NCBI GenBank assembly: GCA_905250075.1
Contig: CAJNOP010000011.1
Coordinates: forward strand, 558,001 to 622,000
DNA length: 64,000 bases
Direction: 5' to 3'
Source of the DNA: Rotaria sp. Silwood1
Lineage: Eukaryota > Rotifera > Eurotatoria > Philodinida > Philodinidae
Shown: positions 24,971-37,067 of the stretch, piece by piece
Numbering within the stretch: the stretch's first letter is position 1
Layout: each line of letters starts with the position of its first letter
The notes under the pieces: generated by a model
Seen by the model: the letters and a program-made list of their open reading frames with translations, nothing else
Database searches by the model: none
What the model was told of the DNA's origin: nothing
Translations under genes and position numbers: made by a program

Positions 24971-27900
24971 AAGCATGGCGCTATTCTGAGTGCCTTCTAT
25001 GATAAAATCTAATAGTCTCTTGTCATATAATTGTATCGTAAATAGTTTGCTCATTTAAACCCTCATATTATGCTGCTTGTGTGTTTCTATGTCGTATGCT
25101 ATCATCGAAAACTATTGAAATGTTTATAACTGAAAGTTTATGTTTGTTCTAAGACTTGTGGAAAAAATCAATATGTATTGCTTTTAATGTTTAATAAAAT
25201 TAAAAAGCATATAAAGATCTGTTTCAAATATCAATAAGAAACAATTTCATTTTGGCAATAGTGATATGGAAAATATTTGTATACATATTTACCCATCCTT
25301 CTTTGATCTTGATAAGAAATGAACCCAATATAAAGTATAAATGTTTTGTTTTTCTCGCTATAGCAATTCTACGGTAACACAGCCCCATATTGTAACGTTC
25401 GATTAATAAAATGATAAATATTTAGAAAGAAAAAATATTTTCTTACGGTCGAGCACAAAATAATGATTATGTGCATTCATTCAAATATGCTGTAACTGAA
25501 TATTTGCTGTTCGAAATAGATGAATTGTGTACTTGAAGGAATTCATGGCATATGTTCAGAAAAAAAACTTTTTTTTTCTCATAATAAACATTGATGTCGT
25601 GAGATAATTATTTCGAGGTACAATAGAAAACTTTTAGTTTTTCATGGTTATATATCTGACTGTGCTTAACGATAGTGCATATAATTGGAAAAAATCATCT
25701 GAATTTTGTTACGGTCTTACCGACTTCTTCTACACTCTTCCATTCTCTGTGTGTTTGGGTGTGGGAATGAGTATTGCTCAGAATAGATAGAGAGGACATT
25801 AACATCCACCCACATCCAGTTAAAAAAAATAGCTGATATCAATGTCGAAGAAAGTCGAGAAGAATTGAATAATCATGGCAATGATGATTATAGCATCTTC
25901 ATTACCAATGATGCTGATGACTAATGTCTTTTATGATGAATTCATGTAAACATTGGAAAATTCTTTTTGGTTGACCTATTTGTAAGAAAACAACAATCAA
26001 CTAAAGATTGAACAGAATCAAATGACTATATTCAAGTATAATCATCAATATAAATTCAATCTTTCATTGTTTATGACACTCTTAGTAGAAAAAATAATTC
26101 ATTGGCTTCTTGCATCTTGAAAAAAGGTCTTGATGGGAAGCATTTAGTAAAATCTTTATATTTTTGACATACAAACACTTATCGATGTTTGTCTTATGTA
26201 GATTGATATCGGAGAAGTTAGGCCATCTGTCTATCAAATAATAATTGAGAAAACACTTTGTTTTCAATGGGAACCAATCTCATCTTCAAAACTCGTGATA
26301 CACATAAGAAGAAAAGTGACTATAATTTTTCATGGATTTTGTAAAAAGATAGAACAGTGTCGCCTTTAAATAGTTACATTGCTCTATTGTTGTTTTAAAG
26401 TTATTCAACTATATATAGCTTTGAAGTAAAAAAGAAATACATTTTAACACTATATATCAATAGTAACATATTTGAGTTAAAATTTTAAAAAATCGAGAGC
26501 GAATTTTTGGTTAGTTTAATGTTACTTTCAAAGCATTAAAAACAAACGATTTTAAATTTTAAAATAACATGCCTTACATTTCCAACAAATGTTATAAAAT
26601 CAGAACATCGAACAAAGGTAAGAAAATTAGGGTAACAATAGATTTACCATTCGTTGAGTTATTATTATAAAGAAGTATATTATTTTACCTGTAGAAAGTA
26701 GTAATGTTAATGAAATTATGAAAATGCTCAGGACTCTAAAATCACAGGAAAGCCATTCATTTTTGGTGGCCTACGCGGCATGTTTGACGCTTTTTGAAAA
26801 TCGAAAATTCAGACCGTTAATCAATTCATAAATTTCTTTTTCTTTTTTGAAGTATGCCTTTTTAATTTTTAGATTTTATTCTATCTAATGGGAAAAGATT
26901 TAGTTTTCTAGCAGCTTGGGCAAGCTCATAATCAAGTCCGATATTTGTGTCAAGACTATAGGCTAGTCATAATAATGCATTTAGATCTGTCCATCGTGAA
27001 AAAAGACTTTTCAAAAACTTGATCAGCGAAGTATCGTGGTACATGGACAAATCGTATTACAAACTAATTTTGGTAGTCAGTGAACTTTAATTGCTTGAAT
27101 CAAACATTGAAAGTTTAATATTTTTTTCATGTTTCGAAATTGAATCCAACACAACTCTCTAGCAGATATATATTTATTCAATTTAATAAAATATTTCCGA
27201 CAAGGAGAATAGTGAGAAAGCTAGCTACAACTACAGATATATGCATGAAAAAAAGAAAAGAAAAACTTTGAAGCTGCCGATTCTTCAAAATAAAACATAT
27301 AATACATGATATTTGATAATGAATTGAAAAGATCTATTGTAATTGATTGGAATAAGAAAATTTGTATTGAAATCAAGCTGATATTTCTCTGTGATAATAT
27401 ATACAAAGTTTTTGTTCTATTTATAAACTGTTTACAGGAATCTTTTCTATGAATAAAGAATCACTATTGCAGATACAAATATTATGTTGAATTGTCAAAT
27501 TAAGCACTGCAACATTTTAATTTAAAAGAAAATAAGAAAACGTCTTATCTGTTAAGCCATGGTATGGCTTTCTAATGCTTTCTTGAAAAAACAGATAAAA
27601 CATGAAAAATAATGCAAAGGGATAAAGAAAAAGTTCAGAATAATCGATTTCTTTTGTTAACAAAACTAATTTCATATAATCAGAGAAAGTACAACCGGAA
27701 TTACATATACACACACAACATACTCTAGATAACCCATCACAGGTACAGGTTTATTAAATACTCCGACAATTATCGAACATCATAAAATAATAGACATTTA
27801 CAACTGATAACTTCTTCAAAAAAAAATTTCGTATGCAAACATATCTAGACACAATCACATTTAATAAATATGGGATAAAATTTGATAAGAAATTCGCTCG

Positions 27901-28522
27901 CTCTATAAGAATCGTCAAAATGAACACTTAGATAAAAATTGAACAAATAATAATCTAATAGTTCAGTAAACTATAATCTAAATATAGAAAATATAGGCTG
28001 TGAATGCAAATATATGCTCATCCGACAAATAGATTTCTGCTTCATGACACTTTGTAAGAATTAAAAATGGTTACTCTGGTAGTGTTATGACAAATGCTTC
28101 ACATGACAAAATTAATGAGAATCAAATTCAACATCGAACAATACAAATTGAAGAATTTTTGATAAGGATCTTTTCGTGGATGACTTGCCTGTCATCCCTA
28201 ACATTATTGCATGTTTTCAGAAACGTGAACGAACTGTCAAGTCTAGTTTATTTATCCCGCTTCTCTTGAAACAGATAATTTACTAGAATATACCACATGA
28301 TCTTTTACGTTAGCATCTTTTGAAATTTCTACTGATATTCTTATCAATATGGCTCATAGTAGTTTCTGAAAGACAAAACTCTGAGCAAAACGAAGGACAG
28401 TGTCATTAATAAAATTTTGAACAAACGTAGTTTAACGAGAGTTTAAAAACATTATAGTTTTTTCTGATCGATACCATTACTTTTGTTAACAGTTACAATG
28501 GATCAGATCGAATTTGACTGAA
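24971..28522. other. Intergenic region 3' of receptor copy 3
   Basis: 3.5 kb. The first ~500 bp is the duplicated 3' receptor flank. About 27215-28270 is a diverged direct copy of about 20810-22060 (compare TTAAAAATGATTACT near 21640 with TTAAAAATGGTTACT near 28064). No gene was recognised between them; the somewhat more complex stretch 26740-27060 gave no domain I know. Confidence 0.55.
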
Positions 28523-28532
28523 NNNNNNNNNN
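28523..28532. other. Assembly gap (10 Ns)
   Basis: Ten N characters. The sequence to the right starts in the middle of a receptor TM6, and the sequence to the left is intergenic repeat. The gap therefore hides the first two thirds of a receptor gene (at least about 700 bp), and the left-right join should not be trusted. Confidence 0.95.
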
Positions 28533-28808
28533 ACAACATTTCTCTTCTTAATTATGACTATACCAGCTACTGTCGGCTTTGCATTTTTTTACAATTCGAA
28601 TACTACTATTTTATATTTTTTGGATGGTCTTCTTTATACTTATCATATATTATCATTTCCATTGTATATGATCACATTTGATGAATTTCGACAACAGGTT
28701 ATTGCAATAATTACATGTAAGAGAAACAACCAAAGAATTGCACCGCAAACACAAACTGGTGTCGTGCCACAGACATTGAATACAGCAAAAAGCATAATCA
28801 ATACTTGA
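28533..28808 (+). CDS. Rhodopsin-like 7TM receptor, 3' fragment after gap (copy 4)
   Basis: Open from the first base after the gap: 91 residues covering TM6 (TTFLFLIMTIPATVGFAFF), TM7 (LSFPLYMITFDEFRQQ) and a C-tail with RIAPQTQTG and ending INT, then a stop. It is intact as far as visible and close to copies 2 and 3. The 3' flank (28809-29280) matches the copy 3 flank, including the AAATGTTTTGTTTTTCT stretch near 29157. Whether the whole gene is intact cannot be told because the 5' part is missing from the assembly. Confidence 0.75.
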   Translation, partial: TTFLFLIMTIPATVGFAFFYNSNTTILYFLDGLLYTYHILSFPLYMITFDEFRQQVIAIITCKRNNQRIAPQTQTGVVPQTLNTAKSIINT

Positions 28809-29568
28809 AAATACGTTGTCATTTTGAATGTCTTCTATGATGAAATCTAACATTTCCTTATCGTATAATTGTATCGTAGATAGTTTGTTGCTTAATTCCT
28901 TTATATGTTCTCGCTTTCTGTGTTTTTATGTTGTATGCCTTCATTGAGATCTATTGAAATGCTTGTAACTGAAAATTTGTGAGTGTTTCACGATTCATGT
29001 GAAATTTTAACATGTATTGCTTTTAGTTTGTTTAACTGTTTGGATATTAATTGTATTGAGAATATCTACGGTTTACAAACTATTCGACAGAAATGATCAT
29101 TGATATTGCGATTCTTATCTTTAATTCGAATATGAAATGAACTGAATATAAAGCATAAATGTTTTGTTTTTCTTAACATTGTGATTCTACTGTAACTCAC
29201 CATTAAATTGTCACGTTTACATCACACGATGTTAGATATTTAGAGAGAAAAGCGATTTTTTTACGATGTGGCACTTTCTATAAAAACATACAACCATCGA
29301 TTGAACTAATACATAGTCATATATTAAATATTTTGTGCAATGAAGCATAAGGTTTAGTCCCATTTGTTGTGAAATATTAATGACTGACATTGTATTTTAA
29401 GACCTAATACATCATATGTAAAAATTTATCGAAAAAGCTGACCAAGTAAACTAAAGGTTTTAGTAATTAAAAAGAAAATGTTTTCTTCTCTATTTGTTGC
29501 TATTTCTTTTAAGAATTTCTCGGTGACAGAATAATATATGGACATATTCAGGTTCATTCGAACCGTGT

Positions 29569-30085
29569 CTAACAATACTACAACAGTAACAATAAGTGGA
29601 GTTGTATCAACAGAAATTATCATTGTTATTTCATTCTTTGCCGACCAACACTACATTACGTTAATACAGTAGACGTTTTTGATATTCTCGTATTATTTCT
29701 CAATTAATTGGCTGTTCAATTATCGACCTGGCTTCGTATCTTTTTGTCTTTTTATTTATATTTATTATGAAGTTGTTTTCATCGACCATGATATAGTCAA
29801 TCGACATATGTACTTCACTTTTGTCTATTTGCTTGTTTCTATGATGTAGTTAGAAAACTGAGAAGTAAAATTTCTTTTTGTCTCCTTAATACACAATAGG
29901 AGATTATATCAATTTAGGAGTACGTAATTGTGTACTATTTATATTGATAATTATATTTAATAGATATGTGTGATTTACCATTAGATCTATCTTTGTTGTA
30001 TCACAACAGTCAATAAACTCACGTATACAACATCGATCTATTTCAATTATACTGATCATTACAATATTTCTCTTCTCTATTTCCA
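29569..30085 (+). pseudogene. Decayed 7TM receptor relic
   Basis: Ordered but broken matches to the receptor family occur on the + strand. GTGTCTAACAATACTACAAC (29569) looks like a mutated start plus an SNNTT N-terminus. RPTLHYVNTVDVFDILVL lies near 29645-29700, then QLSTWLRIFLSF near 29715 with stops after it. GDYINLGVRNC lies near 29900, and RIQHRSISI then FLFS near 30015-30075. Internal deletions remove TM1 and the TM2-TM3 loop, and several stops and frame changes are present. TM7 is missing. Confidence 0.75.
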
Positions 30086-30449
30086 TCAGTCATCAGAACT
30101 ATAGATAATATAAATAAAAAAAAACTGTAAAAAATTCAAATATATATTCTCTTGTGTTGATGAATGTAGAAACAAAAAAAACAAAAACAAAAGATCGGCA
30201 GTCTACTTTTTTTGCTCATGTATATTTTTTAAAAGCTATGCAAACTTTAGAAAGTCTTATTTTAAAAGATCCGTAGATTATATGTATAAATTCTGAATTC
30301 AAAAGATTTATTTGGAATGCTGAAATCTATTCTTAAAAAGAAAAAAAAAAACAAACTATAACAATAGTAATTTGTACAAATAACAACATCGAAAAAGAAA
30401 AAAAAAGAAAACTGTTCTTTCTTTGTTTCTGTCGAATCCATGAAAATCT

Positions 30450-33400
30450 TCACTGGCACATATTAACTGTAACCGTTCCATTTGATAATAATGAATCGGA
30501 TAATGTCCGTTGATTTATTTTCTGATTATGTCTATTTATTGTCAATTTTCGATGATGTCGTCTTGTTGGTATTAACGATAAATTATTCATTAATGTTATT
30601 AATAAAAACCATCGAAAACGTAAACATTTTCGTCTATATTGTTCAATTATTTGTTTTTCATCAATTAATAAAACATGTTTTTGTCGTCGTCGTTTATCAA
30701 GTATATTCATATAAATAATTTGTGTAAATGTTATTAAAATAGGATGTGTATGCATGGCTTCAACATAAAGATATGATGTATATGCTGTATAACCATTATC
30801 AATTTTTTCTAAACTTCTTCCAAATATACTATAATCAAGTCTTGGCATATAAAGTACAAGAGCAATTCCTGATTTAAATAAACGTGATATACATGATACT
30901 ATACCAAGAAAACAATCAAAGAAAAAATTAAAATAAACAAATAGAAAATAAGCATGACGATTTTCTAATGTAAATAAATGTGATTCATCATGATCATCAT
31001 CATCAGATGTTGATATTGATGAACCAGTTGAATCACAATAAATTGCTTGATCTAAAATATAAAATTATCAATTTTTTTCTTTTTTTTTTTTTTTTTAATA
31101 ATCAAATTATCTTAGATGAAATATGTTTCTGAAGATGATATTTAGAGATTTATTTAATCAAAGAAATTTCTTTATATCAGTATGTTACAAAAACTGTTGA
31201 GTAATTTATGCCTTTGTAGCATTTGACTATAGAATACTTTTATATGTTCAATCACTAATTAGTTCAAAAATTTTTCGTAGGATTGAATGGCAGAGAGAAC
31301 TTTTTGAATGAAAGTCTATGAAAAAAAGAAGATTATTAAAATCAGTTTTCTAACTTCCAATCGAAGCTTTTAGAGAAAGATTTTATTTGATATCTTGCTC
31401 TATTTTAGTTAAATATTCTTTTTCAGCAGCTTCGAATGGAAACCAGAAAACTGATTTTGAAGGTCTCGATTTCTTGTAGACTCTCATCCCAGTAGTTTTG
31501 CTACAAATCCTAATAGAGAATTTTTTCAGATTCTTACTAGTTGTTATCATCGAGAAGAAAATTTGACTCAATACATGAGTATACTGAACTTATGAGGGAA
31601 CATTCCCAAGTGTCCCATCGTTTTTGAGTTCGGACTCTATGCATAAGGTAGATCCCAGTGATGTATGAAAAACCCCAGAAGAATAAGTGCCCTGAGGCTT
31701 TCTGTCTAGAGTTATAGGCATTTTACCGAAATTTTAGCCTTTGGCATGGTATATACCGATAAATCGAATGACTGTATTTCGACCTGAGATTTTGTCCACA
31801 GATAGATCTATTTGTGAGTAGAATATCCTGAAAATTTCAGCTCAAAAGAATGTTTTATTCCTGAGATATTAAAGTCACAAAAAAACAGTAAATTCTAGCA
31901 TTTTTCGTGGGATATTATTGATTTTTGGGACTTTAATATCTCAGGAATAAAACATTCTTTTGAGCTGAAATTTTCAGCGTGTTCTACTCACAAATAGATC
32001 TATTTGTGGGCAAAATCTTAGGTCGAAATACCATCATTTGATTTGTCGGTATTTACCATGCCAAAGGCTAAAATTTCGGTAAAATGTCTATAACTCTAGA
32101 CAGAAGGCCTAAGGGCACTTATTCTTCGGGGGTTTTTCATTCGTCAGTGGGATCTACCTTACGCATAGAGTCCGAACTCAAAAACGATGGGACACTTGGG
32201 AATGTTCCCTCGTTAGTACACTCACTAGGGATACAGATAGTGGCGAAACTAGGATTTTAACGGTGGAAGGACTCAGCTGGTCGAGCTCTAAGTCGGTGGT
32301 GGGGCTTAGCCCCACATTGCCATCTCCTAGTTACGCCACTAGATACAGGACGATAAAACCGAAAGATTAATAGCTATTCCTGAAAATTAATTCTACTCTT
32401 GTTTTTGTGTAATAAGAGATCTATGATTCTGAGAATTTTATCTCAATAATCCAAATATTTATGTCAACAGACATAAAAAGACATAATAAAATTTCTTTAA
32501 AAAGAAAAAGACTTTTCAATTTACCTTGTCTTTCTGTATAATTTTCATGTTCTTTTTTTCTATTATGTTCAATATTTTGTCTTAAATTTCTATTTGATCG
32601 AATAACTTTTAGAAAAAAATATTTTGTTAAACAATAAACAATAATATGTTTTAATGCAAATAAAATAATCATAGGTGCAATAATTTTTAAAAGAATTTTT
32701 GTTAATAATGGATGTATAAATAATAATTTAAATAATAAACATATTATAAACATAAAATAATTAATCACTATAAAACCATATGCTAAATAACCAACTTGAT
32801 AACCTGAATAATGAAATGATTTTTGTAAAACACATGTTGATGATGATGATGATGATATAAAATCTTGTTTTTTTTTATAATATTTTCCTTGATAATAATC
32901 TAACATATCTGTTTGATATTTTTTTAAACCAAGTAATAATTGTATAACATAAATAAAAAATGATAATAAACATGATAAATATATTTCATTTTCAAATGAT
33001 AAATTTTCAAATGATTTTATTGATAAATTTATATTTGTTATATTCATTAATTTAATTATTATATTACCAGTTATATTCATAATTAAACGTAATGTAAATG
33101 TACTTGAAAATATAATTGAACATGTTAAATAATATAAAACAAGAAATGAAACAGTATATGTAAATAAAACTAATAATGAATAACGAAAATATGCTTTTGG
33201 TTTATAAAATAAATGAATTAAATTTTTTATACATAAACAAGTTTTTTCTTCATGTATATTTTGTGTATATAAATAATAACTTGTTGATGATGTTCGATGT
33301 TTATTAATTAATAAATTTTTTGTATAATACCAATCATTATCATATTCAATTGATGTTGTATGATATGTTGTATTTGTTATTGTATTCCATCTATCACTAT

Positions 33401-36400
33401 TACCTTTACATAAAATAAAAAAATTTCGTAATGTTAATGTATAAAATCTTGCTATAATATGTCCTAATGCAACATAATGTGGTAAAAATTTAATTAATAA
33501 ATAATTTATACGTGATATTTCAATTTGTCTACGTGTTTTTATATTAATTATTGATGTTAATGTATTAATACAATTAGCTTCATAATAAACTGATAATAAT
33601 AAATCAAATGTTAAAAAAAATGATGTAAATAATGTTGATAAAAATGAATGAATATTTAATGATAATAATATTGGAAAATATCTTGTACCATAAAGTATAA
33701 TTAAACCAAAACGACGTATTAAATCATATAATATACCATGATGAATATTTATATTTGATGAAAATAATATTTCATATAATAATGTTATTAATTGATTTGA
33801 TATTATTGCAAATACAATTATTGTATGAAAACGATTTGATTTTTGAAATGGATTAACTAATATTGGAAATGATAAATTATGAAAAAAATTTTTTTTTTTA
33901 TCACAATTTATTATTTGATGAATTATAAATAGAAATAATGTTAATCCAATTGATAATGGTAACATAATTATATTTTGATTTGAATTATTTGAACCAATTA
34001 TATGACATATATATGATTTTGTTGAATAATTTTTATTCATTTTTTCATTATGATCATTATATATAAAATTTGTACGTTGAACACAAATATAAACAATTGA
34101 TATACCAGCAACAATAATAGTTAAAGATGATTGAATAAATATTAATAAACCATCCATAATTGGTTTTGGACGATGACGTTTTGGAAATTTTGAAATATTT
34201 GGACGTGGATTAGGTAATGGAGGAGGTATTGAAGATTTTTTACATTCTGATGATGAAGATGAAGAATTAGAAAGACATATTAATTTATTAAATAAATTTC
34301 GAAATAAAGAATTTGATGAACCATTGGAAATATAATGATCACTTTAAAAAGAAAAAGAATTTATATTTGTAAATATTTTCAAACGAAAATATTAAATTAA
34401 AATACAAAATGTCATATAAGTCCATCGAGAAAATGAAACATAAGTATACTTTTCAAAATTTTATAAATAACTAAAGTTAAATCAACGATAGTTATGAAAT
34501 GAAAACTACGAGTTGAATTTAGCAAAAACACATTAAATATAGATTAGATTAAAGTTAGATTTTAATGTTTTTTTTTTTGAAAATTATACGATAAAAGATC
34601 ATCAAAATATCGATGAAGTTTATCATGTTTGTACAACATGAACTACAATCATATGTTTGAGATGTAGAGTAAACTTTATTTATATTCTATATCTTGACTG
34701 AAAGTAATTTTCTAATAGTTGTCCTATTCTTTAAAGTCGAATAGGGTAAACCATACATATCTCTGTTAAATAAACTTTTCGATTATAAAAATACTTTCAT
34801 TAATAAATATTTATCTGATTAAATCATTTTAAATCTTCTTATCATATATAGAATTATCTTGATAATCTTACCTATTTTTATTTCGTCTTTGTATATGTCT
34901 TTTTTGATAATTATTTTTATATTTTTGTGATCGTTTACATACACAAATACCAAGACAAGCTAAACCAATAAATAGACAAGCTGCAATAACTTGTATCGCT
35001 TCTGAACTATCTATAAATAGAAAAAAAAAACAAAAAATTTTTTTTTTGTTAAATAAGATATTAATTAATAGATCAATACATTTATCACAATAAATTCCAT
35101 CATAGAGAAATTCACATTCACAATGAAATGTTGGTCCATCATTATTACATACACCATGTATTCCACATTGATCATTTTCAAAACAATAATCAATTTCTAT
35201 AACACAAAAAAAAGAAAATAATATTTTTCTAGTAAAAAAAAAAATAAATTAATATATTTATACATACTAATTTTACAAAGTGCCCGTTCAGTTTTTGTAC
35301 ATTCTTGTTGCATTAAACCAAATAGAATTGTTGTTTCATTTGGTCTTAATAATTCAAGTTTACCACATGGTTTTTGTTGTTGATAAGGAAAAATAAGATT
35401 ATTTGGTGCAATAACACTTGGTGGTGTTTCAGAAAAATTTACATGACGTCCATTTAACCATAACCATGATTCTTCAAAAAAAAACGAAATATATACATAT
35501 ATCGATTAATTTGTTTTAAAAATTTTGCCTTACGATTTTGATAACTAAAACCAATATAAGCACCAAATTCTGTTGCTGATCGATTAAATACTCCAATTAT
35601 TTGTCGAACATAATCAAATTCAATAGCATCATCAAATAATGCTAAACCACCTTGATTTTTATTTGTATTAATATGAAAATGATTTTGACATAAATTATCA
35701 GCTTGTGACCATGTTACAAGTTGATTTGTTAATGAATAACAACTACCACGATGAGCAAAAAGTAATACAGATGATGTTGGACCAAAATCTCGACAGTAGT
35801 CTAAAAGAAACACTCACACTCATTAGTCATTCAATAGAAATAAGTCAATGCGATTCACACGTCAATCGTCTCTCATATACATGTATATAGTCAATTGTCA
35901 ATTATACATGCACAATTGAACTCTGCTTATGTTATTCAAGTGCCAACACAACAAAATGAAGGTGACATTAAACGAGCGGCATTTATGTTATGAACTATCA
36001 ATGAGGTGAATCAGAACGGCTCAAAATTTTCTATCTATTAATAAGCCGTATCCCATATAAAACAAAGAACATTAAAAAAAAAAAAGAAAAAGTAAACGAC
36101 GAGTATTAAAAACACACCTTCAGCAATTGACGATGTCGAGTAGATATTGTTGATAGTAGCATGAGTAATGTTATTTGTGCTTGCCTGATTAATCAGACGC
36201 TTTTGTGAAGTATCAGATATAACAATAGATGATTGATATGGACGATGATTATTTGAAATTTTAGTTTTTAAATTACGATATTCTTTGAATAGAAAAGAAT
36301 CAAATAACATTCAAACAAAAATATGATTATTTTTTTCCGGTTTATATTGTAACAACAACAAAAAAAATCTTGATATTAGTTGTTAACTATCATTTTACGT

Positions 36401-37067
36401 CAATATATAATCTCCTCCTATTTCCCAATGGGAATGAATAACACCTGTTTTATTTATCATCTTCACGTATTAGTGGCATTTCCATAGATGCATCTCAATT
36501 CTTCGTTTTTTTTTTATATTTAGCCTAAAGCTATTGACATCACTCTCCTTGAAATCATATCTTCAATTGTCTTTAGGAATTCAATCGATGATTAGCTTTT
36601 CAACATCGTAAATCGATTTATCTATTAATCATTTGCTTGCTACTTGTTGGTGTCGGTCTAGTTTCTAGATGATGATGAATGTGTATAATTGATTTATCAT
36701 CTCTCCTCGGGCAAGATCAAAACGTTTTCTTATTTCTGTTATCTTTCTACTCAGATCATACGACGCTGTCAATATATGTTCTTCAGACATATATCACCTC
36801 GAGATCGTATAAGACAATATCGAAGTCACTTGACCCATAGACTATAACAAGAAAAGATTGTCAGCTACTGAAATATATATATGTATATCTAAATAGATAA
36901 GAGACCATAGAGATATATATTTAATACTTACTATTAGAAGTTTTTTGACGAAGTTTTTGTACAGTACCATCATTATTAAAAAGTACTTGTTGAAATAATT
37001 CATCAGCAATAATAGATGAAATAATAGACAAGATGAATAAAAGGAAGAGTAGAAGGCCGAATTTCAT
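30450..37067 (-). CDS. Chimeric membrane protein: C-type lectin + EGF + TM + STRA6-like retinol transporter
   Basis: Eight exons (5' to 3'): 37067-36932, 36282-36118, 35800-35534, 35471-35268, 35196-35080, 35010-34872, 34341-32525, 31051-30450. All introns are GT-AG; phases are 1,1,1,1,1,2,1. The total of 3447 nt closes exactly as 1148 residues plus TGA. Residues 1-22 are a signal peptide (MKFGLLLFLLFILSIISSII). Residues ~101-258 are a C-type lectin-like domain (CYSLTNQ..W.QA..LC, GGLALF, WLWLNG, PCGKL, final C..ERALC) without EPN/QPD or WND, so Ca2+-dependent sugar binding is doubtful. Residues ~259-295 form an EGF module with six Cys, spaced C-x5-C-x5-C-x8-C-x-C-x8-C. A single helix (IQVIAACLFIGLACLGICV) follows, then a basic, Ser/Pro-rich linker to ~404. 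From ~405 there is a multi-helix STRA6/RBP-receptor domain: FHYSGYQVGYLAYGF, FNFFFDCFLGIVSCI and YMPRLDYSIFG..DNGYTAYTSYL, then THP. Retinoid transport is inferred from family only. Confidence 0.78.
31339..31462. repeat. Small foldback repeat in the last intron of the lectin-STRA6 gene
   Basis: Arms at about 31339-31371 and 31428-31461 are imperfect reverse complements (AAAATCAGTTTTCTAACTTC against its mirror ending GAAAACTGATTTT), with ~55 bp between. It is adjacent to, but separate from, the large palindrome that follows. Confidence 0.6.
31576..32224. mobile_element. ~650-bp palindromic foldback element
   Basis: Two arms of about 300 bp (about 31576-31890 and 31925-32224) are near-perfect reverse complements around a ~30 bp centre. 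Shared runs include GGGAACATTCCCAAGTGTCC (left) and its mirror, AGCCTTTGGCATGG and its mirror, and CTCAAAAGAATGTTTTATTC and its mirror. The ends read TGAGTATAC and GTACACTCA. ATACA abuts the left end and occurs again 6 bp beyond the right end, so a target duplication is possible but unproved. No transposase ORF. The arms could pair fully in the pre-mRNA. Confidence 0.8.
32238..32341. mobile_element. 104-bp hAT-type MITE, family A copy 1
   Basis: Starts TAGTGGCGAAACTAGG and ends CCTAGTTACGCCACTA, which are terminal inverted repeats. The flanks are GATACAGA (32230-32237) and GATACAGG (32342-32349), an 8-bp duplication with one mismatch. The interior has GGTGGTGGGGCTTAGC. It is the same length as, and reverse-oriented to, the copy at 42589-42692. 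TAGYRGCG ends plus an 8-bp duplication indicate hAT. Confidence 0.85.

Noticed and set aside
26740..27060. Stretch of more complex sequence suspected to be a coding relic
   Set aside because: No frame gave a recognisable protein in either direction.
34157..34341. Internal ATG at 34157 as a separate start for a stand-alone STRA6 gene
   Set aside because: The frame is open upstream of it to a good acceptor at 34341 whose phase matches the donor at 34872; a separate start remains possible only as an alternative transcript.
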